A stretch of DNA of 64,000 bases. Origin: Gemmatimonadota bacterium (GTDB lineage: Bacteria; Latescibacterota; UBA2968). Where the stretch lies: positions 61,442 to 125,441 of the forward strand of contig PBWH01000009.1 of NCBI GenBank assembly GCA_002727195.1, read 5' to 3'. Shown in pieces: positions 36,263-46,166 of the stretch; position 1 is the stretch's first letter; each line of letters opens with the position of its first letter. A program made the position numbers and the translations under genes. The notes below the pieces were generated by a model. The model ran no database searches, was not told the DNA's origin, and saw only the letters and a program-made list of their open reading frames with translations.

Positions 36263-38380
36263 TTATTCTTCTGTTGGCGTGTCAGGTGCGGAAGGCGGTT
36301 CCGGCTCTTCGGACGGGGTATCCGCATCCGGCGGGTCGGAAGGCTTCGCTCGGCCGTTCTCCTCGATAACGGGAGGCGCCAGGGTTTCTCCTGCGATGAT
36401 TTGGTCGAGTTGCTTGTCGTCAAGGACCTCGTGTTCAAGCAGCGCTTCGGCCATCTTGTGGAGCGTGTCGAGGTTGTCCTTGAGGAGGCCCTCCGCCTTC
36501 TTGGCCGCACTGCTCACGAAGTTCTTGATCTCTTCGTCGATCGCTTCTGCCGTCTTCTCGCTGTAGTCCCGACGATGGGCCATGTCTCGGCCCAGGAAGA
36601 TCTCGTCCTGTTTCTGACCGTAGGAGAGCGGCCCGAGACGTTCGCTCATCCCCCAGTCACAGACCATTCGTCGCGCGAGCTCGGTCGCCTGGGCGTAATC
36701 CGATGACGCACCGTTGGTGAGCTCGTTGAACACGATCTTCTCAGCGGTCCGGCCGCCGAGTGCGATGGCCAGCCGAGCGAGGCACCAGCCGCGGCTGTAG
36801 TTGTGTCGGTCGTCGACGGGAAGAGAGGTCATCAGACCCAGAGCCCGTCCACGCGGGATGATCGTCACCTTATGGACCGGGTCGGCCTCGGGAATCAGCT
36901 TGGAGACCAGAGCGTGACCGATTTCGTGGTAGGCCGTGAGCTTCTTCTCTTCGTCGGAGATCACCATGCTCCGCCGCTCGACGCCCATCATGACCTTGTC
37001 TTTGGCGTTCTCCATGTCGATCATCATCACCCGTGAGCGATCGTGGCGCGATGCAAGGAGTGCGGCTTCGTTGACGAGGTTTTCGAGGTCTGCAGGGGAG
37101 AGCCCCGGGGTTCCGCGAGCAAGGACCTTGAGGTTGACGTCCTTGGCGAGCGGTGTGTTGCGCGTGTGCACCCGGAGGACGGCCTCCCTGCCCCGAACGT
37201 CGGGCAGGTCGACGATGACCTGCCGGTCGAATCGGCCGGGGCGCATCAGGGCCGGATCGAGTACGTCCGGCCGGTTGGTCGCGGCGATGAGGATGACACC
37301 CTCTTTGGACTCGAAACCGTCCATCTCTACGAGCAACTGGTTGAGCGTCTGCTCGCGCTCATCATGACCGCCGCCGATTCCGGCGCCGCGATGACGGCCG
37401 ACCGCGTCCATTTCGTCGATAAAGATGATACAGGGAGCGTGCGTCTTGCCCTGCTCGAACAGGTCGCGGACACGAGAAGCGCCTACACCGACGAACATTT
37501 CGACGAAGTCGGAACCGCTCATGCTGAAGAAGGGGACGCCCGCTTCTCCGGCGACGGCCTTGGCCAGCCAGGTCTTACCGGTTCCTGGGGGACCGACGAG
37601 GAGCACGCCCTTGGGAATGCGCCCACCGAGTCGCTGGAATTTCCGAGGATCGCGTAGAAATTCGATGATTTCCTGGAGCTCCTGCTTCGCTTCCTCGGAT
37701 CCCGCCACGTCCTTGAACGTGATCTTGGGATGGTCTTCCGAGACGAGTTTCGCCCGGCTCTTTCCGAAGCTGAAGGCGCCTTTGGGACCGCCCTGCATCT
37801 GGCGGAGGATGAACAGCCAGAGCCCGATGAACAGGAGCCAGGGTAGGAAGTTGAAGAAGACGCTCAGCCAGTTGAACGGCTTTTGCTGGAAGCGGAAGTC
37901 GACGCCCTGCTTCTCCCATTCGGCCCGTGTTTCCGCGTCGATGACGCCAAGGTTTACGGTGAAGGAGTCGTAGGAACGTTGGGGGCCACGGTCTGGCGTG
38001 GTGAACTCGGGTTCGACCAGCTTGCCGTGGAACTCCGTCTCGATGATCACGGCGCTGGTTATCTTCCCATCGTTCAGAAACTGCTTGTATTCCTTGTAGC
38101 TGAGGATGACCTCGTCGTTCGCGGTGTTGCTGCCGAGGAACTTGGAGGCCGATATCGCGACGAGCAGGAAGATGATCCAGAACGCGAGCGTCTTGGAGAT
38201 CCGGTGCCAGGGCTTCTTACCGTTCCCATCGTCGGGATCGCGGCGGACCCGGTCGGCCGGCTGACGACGTGGTCTCTCTTCCGGTTCCGGCTTTGCCGAA
38301 ACAACCTCATCCTCGCGCTCTTCAGCGATAGGGGGGTCTTGCTCGGTGCTTTCCTGTTTCTTGGGGTCGAGTTCTGCCAT
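36263..38380 (-). CDS. ftsH: ATP-dependent zinc metalloprotease FtsH
   Basis: 705 aa from ATG 38380 (an earlier in-frame ATG at 38425 lies inside tilS). An unusual ~60-residue charged N-terminal cytoplasmic extension precedes TM1 (about 65-80), then a periplasmic domain and TM2 (about 170-190). The AAA+ module has [13 protein letters not shown] (about 265), [11 protein letters not shown] and the SRH region [17 protein letters not shown]. The protease zinc site is HEIGH in [11 protein letters not shown] (usual HEAGH). The C-terminal tail is acidic and Pro-rich. Degrades membrane and regulatory proteins. It starts 5 bp after tilS. Confidence 0.95.
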   Translation of the reverse strand: MAELDPKKQESTEQDPPIAEEREDEVVSAKPEPEERPRRQPADRVRRDPDDGNGKKPWHRISKTLAFWIIFLLVAISASKFLGSNTANDEVILSYKEYKQFLNDGKITSAVIIETEFHGKLVEPEFTTPDRGPQRSYDSFTVNLGVIDAETRAEWEKQGVDFRFQQKPFNWLSVFFNFLPWLLFIGLWLFILRQMQGGPKGAFSFGKSRAKLVSEDHPKITFKDVAGSEEAKQELQEIIEFLRDPRKFQRLGGRIPKGVLLVGPPGTGKTWLAKAVAGEAGVPFFSMSGSDFVEMFVGVGASRVRDLFEQGKTHAPCIIFIDEMDAVGRHRGAGIGGGHDEREQTLNQLLVEMDGFESKEGVILIAATNRPDVLDPALMRPGRFDRQVIVDLPDVRGREAVLRVHTRNTPLAKDVNLKVLARGTPGLSPADLENLVNEAALLASRHDRSRVMMIDMENAKDKVMMGVERRSMVISDEEKKLTAYHEIGHALVSKLIPEADPVHKVTIIPRGRALGLMTSLPVDDRHNYSRGWCLARLAIALGGRTAEKIVFNELTNGASSDYAQATELARRMVCDWGMSERLGPLSYGQKQDEIFLGRDMAHRRDYSEKTAEAIDEEIKNFVSSAAKKAEGLLKDNLDTLHKMAEALLEHEVLDDKQLDQIIAGETLAPPVIEENGRAKPSDPPDADTPSEEPEPPSAPDTPTEE

Positions 38381-38385
38381 GTAGG

Positions 38386-39825
38386 TCAAGTATAAGGCTC
38401 TACAGCCGCGTAAAGAGTTCGCCACGATCCTTCGAACGTAAACCGTGCCGCGCCTTGTGCCGATTCGGGGACCCGGCTCGATTCACCCGCGCGGATGCCG
38501 ACGATCCAGTGGACCTCATCCCGATCAGCGAGGACGGGGACTTCGTCCCGGATCAGACGCGGGACTTTCCGATCGATCAGGACGTCATGGACCTTTCGTG
38601 ATCCCGTAGATCCGAACGGGCGGATCCGGTCTCCCGGTCTGACTGTCCTCATCACCAGGTTTTTCGGAAGGATCTCACGATCGAACCAGACTTCGAACGG
38701 TGGGATCGCAGAGAAACGGGTGGGAAACTCAGGTCGTAAGACGTCATCGACCGACAGTTTGGCGTCGATCGCGTCGATCTGGTTAGGCCCTAACCCGATC
38801 GGCTCCTCGAATACCGGAGCCTCAGCCCCCAAAAGAATCAGCCGCCCGGTATTGCTGGCGGTCAGATCGGTTGTAACCTGCACGAAACCCGGCCCACGTT
38901 TAAACCGGGTCAGGAGGCGGTCGATCAGGCCGAATGTTACGCGGCGAGGGTCGTGTCCGACCCGGCCCAGACAGTGCCGAATAAGCCGCCTTTGAACGGC
39001 TACATGATAACCGAAAAAAGCAGGTCCATCAAGCGCAATCTTGCGCTCTGAACGCGCGCAAATTACGGTTTTTGAAGCGTCTAGCGTGATCTGGTCGAGG
39101 GCGTCGTCGTCTGCCTGTAGAACTTGAGCCGCCCGATATACGGCTTCCGGAACGCGGGGGTCGAAGGCCTCCGTCAGAAGAGGCATCACCACGTTCCGAA
39201 TCCGGTTCCGGTGGTATGTGCTGTCTGTGTTGGTCGCGTCTTCTCGCCACTCGAGCGCTCGTGCGGCCGCATAAGCTCTGATTTCTTGGCGGCTTACGTT
39301 AAGGAAGGGACGAATCACCCGTCCATCCTCTGAGATCGGGCGGATTCCTGCCAGACCGGTCGTACCGCTCCCGCGAAAGAGGCGCAGGAGCACGGTCTCT
39401 GCCTGGTCATCCAGGTGATGGGCCGTCGCGATTCGGTCTGCCCCGATGTCGTCCGTAACGCGAGACAGAAAGGCTTTTCGCGCGTCTCGGGCCGCTTCTT
39501 CAAGCGATCGCTTCGACTTCGCTGCCAGCCGCGGGGTGTCGACCGCTTCTGAGTGGCAGGGCAAATCGTACCGGTCGGCTAGCTCGAGGACGAATGCCGC
39601 GTCGCCCGCCGATGCGGAACCCCGGATGCCGTGGTCCAGATGAGCGACGTGCAGACGAAGATCCCTTCTCTCCGCCAGGGATCGCAGGGCGGCAAGCAGG
39701 GACACGGAATCGAGGCCACCCGACACGGCAACCAGAACGGTATCGCTGGGCTCTGTCATGCGGTAGGTGTTGAGAAACCGGTCTACCCTATCGTGGAATC
39801 GATCTTTGGGTTGTGGTGAGTTCAC
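38386..39825 (-). CDS. tilS: tRNA(Ile)-lysidine synthase
   Basis: About 479 aa if GTG 39825 is the start; the frame is open to 39870, and ATG at codon 23 is another option. The PP-loop motif [11 protein letters not shown] is near 34-44, followed by [38 protein letters not shown] and [19 protein letters not shown], all standard. The C-terminal TilS domain ([20 protein letters not shown]) is present. It converts C34 to lysidine in the AUA-reading tRNA-Ile. AATATA at 39832-39837 (TATATT on the minus strand) sits only 7 nt before GTG. Confidence 0.93.
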   Translation of the reverse strand: MNSPQPKDRFHDRVDRFLNTYRMTEPSDTVLVAVSGGLDSVSLLAALRSLAERRDLRLHVAHLDHGIRGSASAGDAAFVLELADRYDLPCHSEAVDTPRLAAKSKRSLEEAARDARKAFLSRVTDDIGADRIATAHHLDDQAETVLLRLFRGSGTTGLAGIRPISEDGRVIRPFLNVSRQEIRAYAAARALEWREDATNTDSTYHRNRIRNVVMPLLTEAFDPRVPEAVYRAAQVLQADDDALDQITLDASKTVICARSERKIALDGPAFFGYHVAVQRRLIRHCLGRVGHDPRRVTFGLIDRLLTRFKRGPGFVQVTTDLTASNTGRLILLGAEAPVFEEPIGLGPNQIDAIDAKLSVDDVLRPEFPTRFSAIPPFEVWFDREILPKNLVMRTVRPGDRIRPFGSTGSRKVHDVLIDRKVPRLIRDEVPVLADRDEVHWIVGIRAGESSRVPESAQGAARFTFEGSWRTLYAAVEPYT

Positions 39826-39874
39826 GGCCAGAATATACAAGAAGCACGACGACCTGTAACGTTGTCCCATCTGC

Positions 39875-39904
39875 TTGATGCGCCGAGGCTGGGCGACTTA
39901 TATT
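39875..39904 (+). promoter_or_regulatory. Candidate promoter for the sugar-acid cluster
   Basis: TTGATG (39875-39880), an 18-nt spacer and TATATT (39899-39904) lie 31 nt ahead of the oxidoreductase start in the divergent spacer with tilS. Confidence 0.45.
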
Positions 39905-39935
39905 GCGTGCAAACTGCAACGAACGGAACAGGTCT

Positions 39936-40985
39936 ATGGTCGGTATCGGTATTGTCGGCATCGGGTTTATGGGTATGACGCACTTTCGTGCGGCGAGGAA
40001 AGTGCGACGGGGACGGGTTACGGCCATCTGTAGCCGGTCGGATAAGAAGCTGCAGGGAGACTGGCGAGGTATTCGCGGAAACTTTGGCGATCCCGGTGGG
40101 AGAGAGGACCTGAGCCGGATCGGCACCTACGCAGAGTTTGACGACCTGCTTTCTGATCCCAAAGTCGATCTTGTTGATATCTGCATGCCGACGTCGGATC
40201 ACTGCGATGCTGCTGTTCGTGCTCTACGTGCCGGAAAGCACGTCCTGGTTGAAAAGCCGATTGCGCTGTCCCTCCGAGATGCGGACCGTATGGTGAGGGA
40301 AGCGGACAGGGCCGGGAAGCACCTGATGGTGGCTCACGTTCTCCCGTTCTTCTCGGAATACGCGTTCCTTGCCGACTGTGTCCAATCCGGCCAGTATGGG
40401 GCCCTTCAGGGGGCTCACCTGAAGCGGATCATTTCACGTCCGGACTGGTCGTCTGATTTTTCGAATGTCGAGCGGAGTGGTGGTCCCGGGATCGACTTGC
40501 ACATCCACGACACACACTTCATCGTGGCGACGTGCGGGACGCCAGACCGCGTGTCAGCGGTGGGGCGGCTGATCGACCCGACTCACGCGTCTTATATCGG
40601 GGCTTCATACCGGTATGAAAACGACCCGAGCTTGTCGATCACCTGTACGGGAGGGGCGATTGCTCAGAAGGGGAGGCCCTTCGTCCACGGCTTCGAGGCC
40701 TACTTCGAGCAGGCGACTGTTCTCTACGAGTTCGGGACCGTGGCCGGGAGAGTGCATCTGGCGCAGCCGCTTACAGTGCTGACTGCCGACGGAAAATCAA
40801 GGCGTCCTCGAACCGGATCGGGAAATCCACTGACGGCCTTCACCAAAGAGATTCAGAGTGCGGTAGACGCGGTTCTGGGCGGTGGGGTCGCTGCAGAGAT
40901 CTCCGGGGAAGTCGCCCGCAACGCTCTGGCGATGTGCTTCAAGGAAGTCCGGGCGATACAGACAGGTCGTCCTGTCAGGATATAA
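39936..40985 (+). CDS. Gfo/Idh/MocA family oxidoreductase
   Basis: 349 aa from ATG 39936, where the Rossmann motif GIGIVGIGFMGMTHF begins; an upstream in-frame ATG at 39903 overlaps the candidate -10 box. VEKPIALSLRDADRM near 104 gives the EKP motif, and SGGPGIDLHIHDTHFI near 172 gives the catalytic Asp/His region. It should be an NAD(P)-dependent sugar or sugar-acid dehydrogenase. It is the first gene of the cluster ending at 45109, though 123 bp separate it from the dehydratase. Confidence 0.87.
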   Translation: MVGIGIVGIGFMGMTHFRAARKVRRGRVTAICSRSDKKLQGDWRGIRGNFGDPGGREDLSRIGTYAEFDDLLSDPKVDLVDICMPTSDHCDAAVRALRAGKHVLVEKPIALSLRDADRMVREADRAGKHLMVAHVLPFFSEYAFLADCVQSGQYGALQGAHLKRIISRPDWSSDFSNVERSGGPGIDLHIHDTHFIVATCGTPDRVSAVGRLIDPTHASYIGASYRYENDPSLSITCTGGAIAQKGRPFVHGFEAYFEQATVLYEFGTVAGRVHLAQPLTVLTADGKSRRPRTGSGNPLTAFTKEIQSAVDAVLGGGVAAEISGEVARNALAMCFKEVRAIQTGRPVRI

Positions 40986-41108
40986 CAGTTCGAACTGGGA
41001 GGGGGTCAGGTGTCCGGGACCAAACAGATAGAAGATACCCTGGGCATGACGCATTTCGTAATTTTGGCCACGCACCCAAACCAACAGAATGACAGGAGTT
41101 GTGAAGAA

Positions 41109-42887
41109 ATGAGCGAGCATACACCAAAGGCGTTGCGATCGCAGGAGTGGTTCAATAACCCAGATAACCCCGGGATGACGGCGGTGTATGTCGAACGGTA
41201 TATGAACTACGGGATCACCAGGGAGGAATTGCAGGGTGGTCGACCGATCATCGGCATCGCGCAGACGGGGAACGACCTTTCGCCCTGCAACCGTCACCAC
41301 ATGTTCCTCTCGCAGCGGATCAAGGAGGGGATTCGGGATGCGGGTGGGTTCCCGTTCGAGTTCCCCGTGCACCCGATAGCCGAGCAGGGCAAGCGGCCGA
41401 CGGCGGCGCTGGACAGGAACCTGGCCTACATGGGAATCGTCGAGATTTTGCACGGCTACCCGATCGATGGCGTTGTTCTGACGACGGGATGCGACAAGAC
41501 GACGCCGGCCTGTATCATGGCGGCTGCTACGATGGACATCCCGTCAATCGTCCTGTCAGGCGGGCCGATGCTGGACGGACACTGGAAAGGGTTGTTGGCC
41601 GGCTCGGGTAAGGTGGTTTGGGATGCTCGCGAGGAGTATGCCGCGGGGAACATCGACTATGACGGCTTCATGGAAATGGTGGTCTCCTCCTCACCTAGCG
41701 TAGGGCACTGCAACACGATGGGTACCGCCCTTTCGATGAACTCGCTGGCCGAAGCGCTCGGGATGTCGCTCACAGGGTGCGCGGCTATTCCAGGACCGTA
41801 TCGCGAACGCGCGCAGATGGCTTACCACACCGGCAAACGAATCGTCGACATGGTTCACGAGGACCTGACGCCGTCGAAGATCCTGACCCGGGAAGCGTTC
41901 CTGAATTCGATCGTCGTCAACTCCGCAATCGGTGGTTCCACCAACGCACCGCCTCACCTGATCGCGATCGCGTGCCACATTGGTGCACAACTCGAGATCG
42001 ATGACTTCCAGACTTATGGGGCGGAGATCCCGCTGCTCGTGAACTGTCAGCCCGCCGGGGAGTGGTTGGGTGAGATGTTTTACCGGGCTGGTGGGGTGCC
42101 TTCGGTGATGGCCGAACTGCTGAAGCACGAGAAGATCGACGGCGGCTGCCTGACGGTCACGGGGAAGACGATGGCCGAGAATCTGGATGGCGTTTATATA
42201 AAGGACGATCGGGTGATCAAAACGTATGATCAGCCGCTGAAGGAGAACGCCGGGTTCATCATCCTCGGCGGGAACATCTTCGACTCCGGTCTGATCAAGA
42301 CATCGGTGATCGGGGTCGACTTCCACGAGAAGTATCTGAACAAGCAAGGGGATGAAAATGCCTGGGAGGGTCGGGCCATCGTGTTCGAGGGGCCCGAAGA
42401 TTACCACGATCGGATCAACGATCCCGATCTTAACATCGATGACGACTGCATCCTGTTCGTTCGTGGGTGCGGGCCCGTCGGGTTCCCCGGATCGGCGGAA
42501 GTTGTCAATATGCTGCCTCCCGATCGGCTTGTGCAGCAGGGGACGCCAGAACTTCCGTGTGTCGGTGACGGTCGGCAGAGCGGTACATCGGCCAGCCCGT
42601 CGATCCTGAACTGCTCGCCCGAGGCAGCGGTGGGCGGCAATCTGGCGATCCTGCAGAACGGCGATATGGTTCGGGTAGACCTGAACACCCGTGAGGTGAA
42701 TATGCTGGTCGACGACGAGGAGCTCGAGCGCAGGAAGGGCGCACTCGAATTGAACGTACTCGACAGTCAGACCCCGTGGGAGGAGATCTATCGGTCGACC
42801 GTGTCTCAGTTGTCGGAAGGCGCCGTCATGAAGCCTGCCGTGAAGTATCAGCAAGTGAAGAAGGGCATCCCACGACACAGTCACTAG
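41109..42887 (+). CDS. IlvD/EDD-family sugar-acid dehydratase
   Basis: 592 aa from ATG 41109 with AGGAG 10 nt upstream; the in-frame region back to 41010 lacks similarity. Three Cys positions of the iron-sulfur site are visible: Cys60 (GNDLSPCN), Cys128 ([10 protein letters not shown]) and Cys201 ([10 protein letters not shown]). The C-terminal swivelling domain ends with [15 protein letters not shown] and the Ser of the active site. The ~590-aa length and the [12 protein letters not shown] segment fit the arabinonate/xylonate dehydratase group rather than dihydroxyacid dehydratase. It removes water from an aldonate to give a 2-keto-3-deoxy acid. Confidence 0.88.
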   Translation: MSEHTPKALRSQEWFNNPDNPGMTAVYVERYMNYGITREELQGGRPIIGIAQTGNDLSPCNRHHMFLSQRIKEGIRDAGGFPFEFPVHPIAEQGKRPTAALDRNLAYMGIVEILHGYPIDGVVLTTGCDKTTPACIMAAATMDIPSIVLSGGPMLDGHWKGLLAGSGKVVWDAREEYAAGNIDYDGFMEMVVSSSPSVGHCNTMGTALSMNSLAEALGMSLTGCAAIPGPYRERAQMAYHTGKRIVDMVHEDLTPSKILTREAFLNSIVVNSAIGGSTNAPPHLIAIACHIGAQLEIDDFQTYGAEIPLLVNCQPAGEWLGEMFYRAGGVPSVMAELLKHEKIDGGCLTVTGKTMAENLDGVYIKDDRVIKTYDQPLKENAGFIILGGNIFDSGLIKTSVIGVDFHEKYLNKQGDENAWEGRAIVFEGPEDYHDRINDPDLNIDDDCILFVRGCGPVGFPGSAEVVNMLPPDRLVQQGTPELPCVGDGRQSGTSASPSILNCSPEAAVGGNLAILQNGDMVRVDLNTREVNMLVDDEELERRKGALELNVLDSQTPWEEIYRSTVSQLSEGAVMKPAVKYQQVKKGIPRHSH

Positions 42888-42896
42888 GCAGAATAC

Positions 42897-44039
42897 GTGA
42901 AGATCACAGAGATCAGCCTGTCCGTCTTTGAGACGATCTCCAACACGGGACTGTTTGAGCTGCAAGAGGTCCCTGCGGGCGGTGAACGAAAACGCTGGGT
43001 TCGGACGGCCGAGGGCGCACCGACCCGTGAGTTGCACGTTTTGCACGTCCGGACGGATCAGGATCTCGAAGGCGTCTGCACAGTCGGAGACGCTCGCTAC
43101 ACGAGAATGCGGACGGAAGACCTCGAACAGCTGAGGTTTCTGGCGCTAGGCGAAGATCCGCAGGAGCGAGAGCGTCTCTACTCCAAGTGCAAGGCCGCCA
43201 CCCGCGGGATGTTCACGATGTATGGGTGGCACGGCGCGTTCGACAACTGTCTCTGGGACATCGTCGGCAAGGTGGAGGGGAAGTCGGTCTCCGAGCTGAT
43301 CGGACGGGCGAGGCAGTCGTGCCCGGCGTATTACAACTATGGTGGGGCTACGAAGGAGGCTTCTGCCGAGGATGCGTCGAAAGCCGCGGAGCAGGGGTTC
43401 ATCGCGCTCAAGGATCACTTCAGAGGGACCGGTGAAGTGAACGCGGAGTGGGCGGCTGCAGTGCGTGACTCGGTGGGGGAGGATCTCGATCTTCTGCACG
43501 ATGCGGCCGGGTGTAGCTATACACTGGACGAGGCGGTCGAGCTCGGTAGGCGGCTCGAGGCGTTGAAGTTTGGCTGGTTCGAGGAACCCCTGGACGATCG
43601 GGACCTGACGGGTCTTCAGCGACTGTGTGACGCGGTCGACATCCCCATTTTGGCGCCCGAAACGCTGATGAATGACGTGGATCTGAGCCGGGCGTGGTTG
43701 GAGACGGCGGCGACGGATAAGCTCAGGGTGAACGGACGGATCGGGACAACGGCCTATCTGCACCTGGTCGAAGCGGCGCGCGTGATGGGGACGACGGTCG
43801 AGCCGAATGGACCGGGCGGACTGTTCGGCCACGTGCACGCGCATCTGACGTGTGCGGTCAAGAACACGACCTACTACGAGTACTTCCCGAACGGATCACG
43901 AGACGAGGCCGGCAAAGAGATCGGCCTCATTAATCCGCCGATTCCCATCGACGGACAAATCACTCCTGCCGGCGGCCTTGGTTGGGGAGCCGAATGGGAC
44001 TGGGACTACTTCGAGAAGAAACGAGTGACGGTTCGCTAA
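42897..44039 (+). CDS. Enolase-superfamily sugar-acid dehydratase-like protein
   Basis: 380 aa from GTG 42897, 9 bp after the IlvD-family gene. Capping domain to about 125. FIALKDHFRG gives the second-strand Lys, and the carboxylates appear in LLHDAAGCSY (Asp), GWFEEPLDD (Glu) and ILAPETLMND (Glu). RVNGRIGTTAYLHLVEAARV and VEPNGPGGLFGHVHAHL close the barrel with the late His. It is a non-orthologous second dehydratase next to an IlvD-type one, suggesting two acid sugars or two steps. It is coupled to the next gene by a 2-bp gap. Confidence 0.85.
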   Translation: MKITEISLSVFETISNTGLFELQEVPAGGERKRWVRTAEGAPTRELHVLHVRTDQDLEGVCTVGDARYTRMRTEDLEQLRFLALGEDPQERERLYSKCKAATRGMFTMYGWHGAFDNCLWDIVGKVEGKSVSELIGRARQSCPAYYNYGGATKEASAEDASKAAEQGFIALKDHFRGTGEVNAEWAAAVRDSVGEDLDLLHDAAGCSYTLDEAVELGRRLEALKFGWFEEPLDDRDLTGLQRLCDAVDIPILAPETLMNDVDLSRAWLETAATDKLRVNGRIGTTAYLHLVEAARVMGTTVEPNGPGGLFGHVHAHLTCAVKNTTYYEYFPNGSRDEAGKEIGLINPPIPIDGQITPAGGLGWGAEWDWDYFEKKRVTVR

Positions 44040-44041
44040 CT

Positions 44042-45109
44042 ATGGATGCGCGTGAAGAAAGATCCGACAGGTCGAACGTTCTGAGACAGGAATGGCCGTA
44101 TCTGTCCGTTGAGGGATCCGCCTACGAGTTGGGTTACCAGCACGGCGCGCAGGCCTCACACCTGATCGACAAATACCTCCTGTGGATCGACCGGATGACG
44201 GGGAAGTCCAGAGATGAGCTCTGCCGGAACGCAATGGCCTTCCTACCGCTGATGGAACGACTGAGCCCGCAGTATGTCGAGGAGGTGCGGGGGCTGGCTG
44301 AGGGGGCGGGGATCAGCTTCGAGGAGGCTGTGCTCTGTCAGGCGAGAGGAGAGGCGGCGAAAGTCGGTGATGAAGCCTGCACGGCTTTCGCGATGACCGG
44401 CAAGGCGACCAAAGACGGCGCAACGCTCGCAGGGCAGAACCAGGATCTGGCTCCGGATTACGCGGACTTCGCACTTCTTCTTCACGTCAAGCCGACGGAT
44501 GGGAGACCTCAAGCGCTGCTGTTCACCTTCGCGGGACAGTTGGGATACTCAGGGATGAACGAACACGGCGTCGCTCACTTCGCCAACGCCCTGTATGACT
44601 GTCCCTGGAAAATGGGGCTGCCACACTACCCGATCAAGCGCGTTTGCCTGGAGAAGCAGGATGTCGCCGGGATCTCAGAGGTACTGGATACGCATCACAC
44701 CTGTTCGGCGGGTAACATGGTCATCTGTAGCGGCGATGGCGAGATCGCAGATTTCGAGATCCGGCCAGAAGGTGCCGAGCGATATACGGGAGCCGATCCC
44801 GACTGCATCATCCACGCGAATCACTATGAGAGCGAGGTCTACTCCGACCATGAGACGAACTCGTTGGCTGACTCCTGCCCGAGAGCGGACCGAATGCGGT
44901 CCCTCGTGACGGAACAGTACGGGGAGGTCAGTGTGGAGACGATGAAGGTGATTCTGGCCGATCACGACGGGGATCCTGCCGCGATCTGTCGACACGGGGC
45001 GGAGGAGATGATCTCCGTGTCAGGCTACATCGCTGACGCCACGAACCGGGTACTGCACGTGCGAAAGGGACACGGGTGCACGGGTACCTGGACGGCGTAT
45101 GAGGTTTGA
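44042..45109 (+). CDS. C45-family (acyl-CoA:6-APA acyltransferase-like) Ntn hydrolase
   Basis: 355 aa from ATG 44042, 2 bp after the upstream stop. The processing/nucleophile Cys is Cys113 in GDEACTAFAM, preceded by the family's N-terminal helical propeptide (GSAYELGYQHG near 25, YVEEVRGLAEGAGISFEE near 78). GQNQDL and GYSGMNEHGVAHFANAL fit the C45 family. Such proteins self-cleave before Cys and hydrolyse or transfer amide-linked acyl groups. In this cluster it may deacylate an amidated sugar or amino acid conjugate (inference). No signal peptide. Confidence 0.85.
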   Translation: MDAREERSDRSNVLRQEWPYLSVEGSAYELGYQHGAQASHLIDKYLLWIDRMTGKSRDELCRNAMAFLPLMERLSPQYVEEVRGLAEGAGISFEEAVLCQARGEAAKVGDEACTAFAMTGKATKDGATLAGQNQDLAPDYADFALLLHVKPTDGRPQALLFTFAGQLGYSGMNEHGVAHFANALYDCPWKMGLPHYPIKRVCLEKQDVAGISEVLDTHHTCSAGNMVICSGDGEIADFEIRPEGAERYTGADPDCIIHANHYESEVYSDHETNSLADSCPRADRMRSLVTEQYGEVSVETMKVILADHDGDPAAICRHGAEEMISVSGYIADATNRVLHVRKGHGCTGTWTAYEV

Positions 45110-45122
45110 GAGGGTTGCCATT

Positions 45123-45148
45123 CGTTCCCAGGCTGGAACCTGGGAACG
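45123..45148. repeat. Dispersed palindrome, copy 1 (GTTCCCAGG type)
   Basis: Arms CGTTCCCAGG (45123-45132) and CCTGGGAACG (45139-45148), loop CTGGAA. It lies between the convergent C45 gene and a minus-strand gene. The same core recurs at 57361 and 59729. Confidence 0.8.
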
Positions 45149-45151
45149 AGG

Positions 45152-45562
45152 CTAAGGCTGCTCGAGTAGATCGGCCATCGTGTGCATGTAGAGCGAGACG
45201 TCCTGGATGTCGTTCTTGCGCAGGGTCGGGCGGCCATCGATCCTGCTGAGGACGCGGCGGTCGGAGAGGTGTTCGAGGTGACGCATGTCGTCGGAGCTCA
45301 GGCCGAATGACTTGAGGGTTTCGAACAGGTCTTCGACCCTAGAGCTGGTGCCTTCACAGTAGTCCTTGGCGTGTTCGGACCATTCGTCCAGTTGGTAGTC
45401 GACCGACTGGGCGATTTCTATGTCCGTCATGTCGGTGAGTGTCTGAACGAGATGCCCGCAGTTGCAGCGCCCCATGTGGCCCCACTCGTATCGTGCCCCA
45501 TCGGTCAGCCGGTCGGCCGTTTCCCTCAGTGCATTCGCCAAGTTTCTGTCGACGTGATCCAT
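45152..45562 (-). CDS. Conserved hypothetical protein with WGHMGxCNCGH motif
   Basis: 136 aa. The motif YEWGHMGRCNCGHLVQTLT near 25-43 with clustered His/Cys looks like a metal-binding site, followed by charged helices (SSRVEDLFETLKSFGLSSDD). I recall similar uncharacterised proteins in other phyla but no function. ATG 45562 has the promoter-like TATATT on the minus strand (45597-45592) about 30 nt upstream. The stop lies 3 bp from the palindrome at 45123-45148. Confidence 0.7.
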   Translation of the reverse strand: MDHVDRNLANALRETADRLTDGARYEWGHMGRCNCGHLVQTLTDMTDIEIAQSVDYQLDEWSEHAKDYCEGTSSRVEDLFETLKSFGLSSDDMRHLEHLSDRRVLSRIDGRPTLRKNDIQDVSLYMHTMADLLEQP

Positions 45563-45624
45563 GCCGTCTCCTGTGTTCGACGTTTCTGCAGAATATAGAC
45601 CCTGCGAACAGTCGTATCAATGGG

Positions 45625-46032
45625 TCAGGTGTGTTGCCCGTTCGTGAACGAACCCCGCTCCAGCTGTCTTTCGATCTCGGCTTCGAGCTTTGGGCCCGGA
45701 TCTTCCCAACCTTCCGGTTTCAAGATCTTCCCATCATCCCGACGGATCACCTTCCCGTCGACAATCTTCTGCATGTTCGCGCCGTGCACGATGTCGAACA
45801 GAGGATCCAGGTTGATCCCGTGTGTGGCCGCAAAGTCGCAGATGTAATAGATCGCGTCGACGAGGGCGTCGGCCTGCTCGGCGACCGTTTGCGCCTCCTC
45901 CAACTCATCCATCTCGTCGTTCACCATCTGCCTGATAAAAGCGATTCGCTCGTCAGATATTCGTGTCGGCCGGTCGGGTAACCCTTCCTTGCACGCCGTG
46001 GTGAATTGGTGGACGTCGGTGGTGTATCCCAT
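45625..46032 (-). CDS. MazG-like nucleotide pyrophosphohydrolase
   Basis: 135 aa, all-helical. The metal-binding pattern E-x-x-E...E-x-x-D is visible in NDEMDELEEAQTVAEQADAL then VDAIYYICDFAATHGINLDP, typical of MazG/HisE-type NTP-PPases. A C-terminal segment VIRRDDGKILKPEGWEDP follows, which is characteristic of a phosphoribosyl-ATP-pyrophosphatase-like subgroup. It probably cleaves non-canonical NTPs or dUTP. ATG 46032 has GGAGA 6 nt upstream. The 134 bp upstream to the kinase remnant holds no gene. Confidence 0.8.
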   Translation of the reverse strand: MGYTTDVHQFTTACKEGLPDRPTRISDERIAFIRQMVNDEMDELEEAQTVAEQADALVDAIYYICDFAATHGINLDPLFDIVHGANMQKIVDGKVIRRDDGKILKPEGWEDPGPKLEAEIERQLERGSFTNGQHT

Positions 46033-46166
46033 GCGCGGTTCTCCTGGCTTATACGGTGGTCCGCGACGGGGGGGAGGGGGACGCCGATCAGTCTCTCGGC
46101 GGTCGCCCGCGGCGTGTTTAAATAAGGGAACCTAATCTACTTATTAATCGGGGAGAGCGAAATCGC

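Noticed and set aside
41691-43046. 451-aa ORF antisense to the IlvD-family dehydratase
   Set aside because: The plus strand carries the three iron-sulfur Cys motifs and family signatures; the antisense frame has none.
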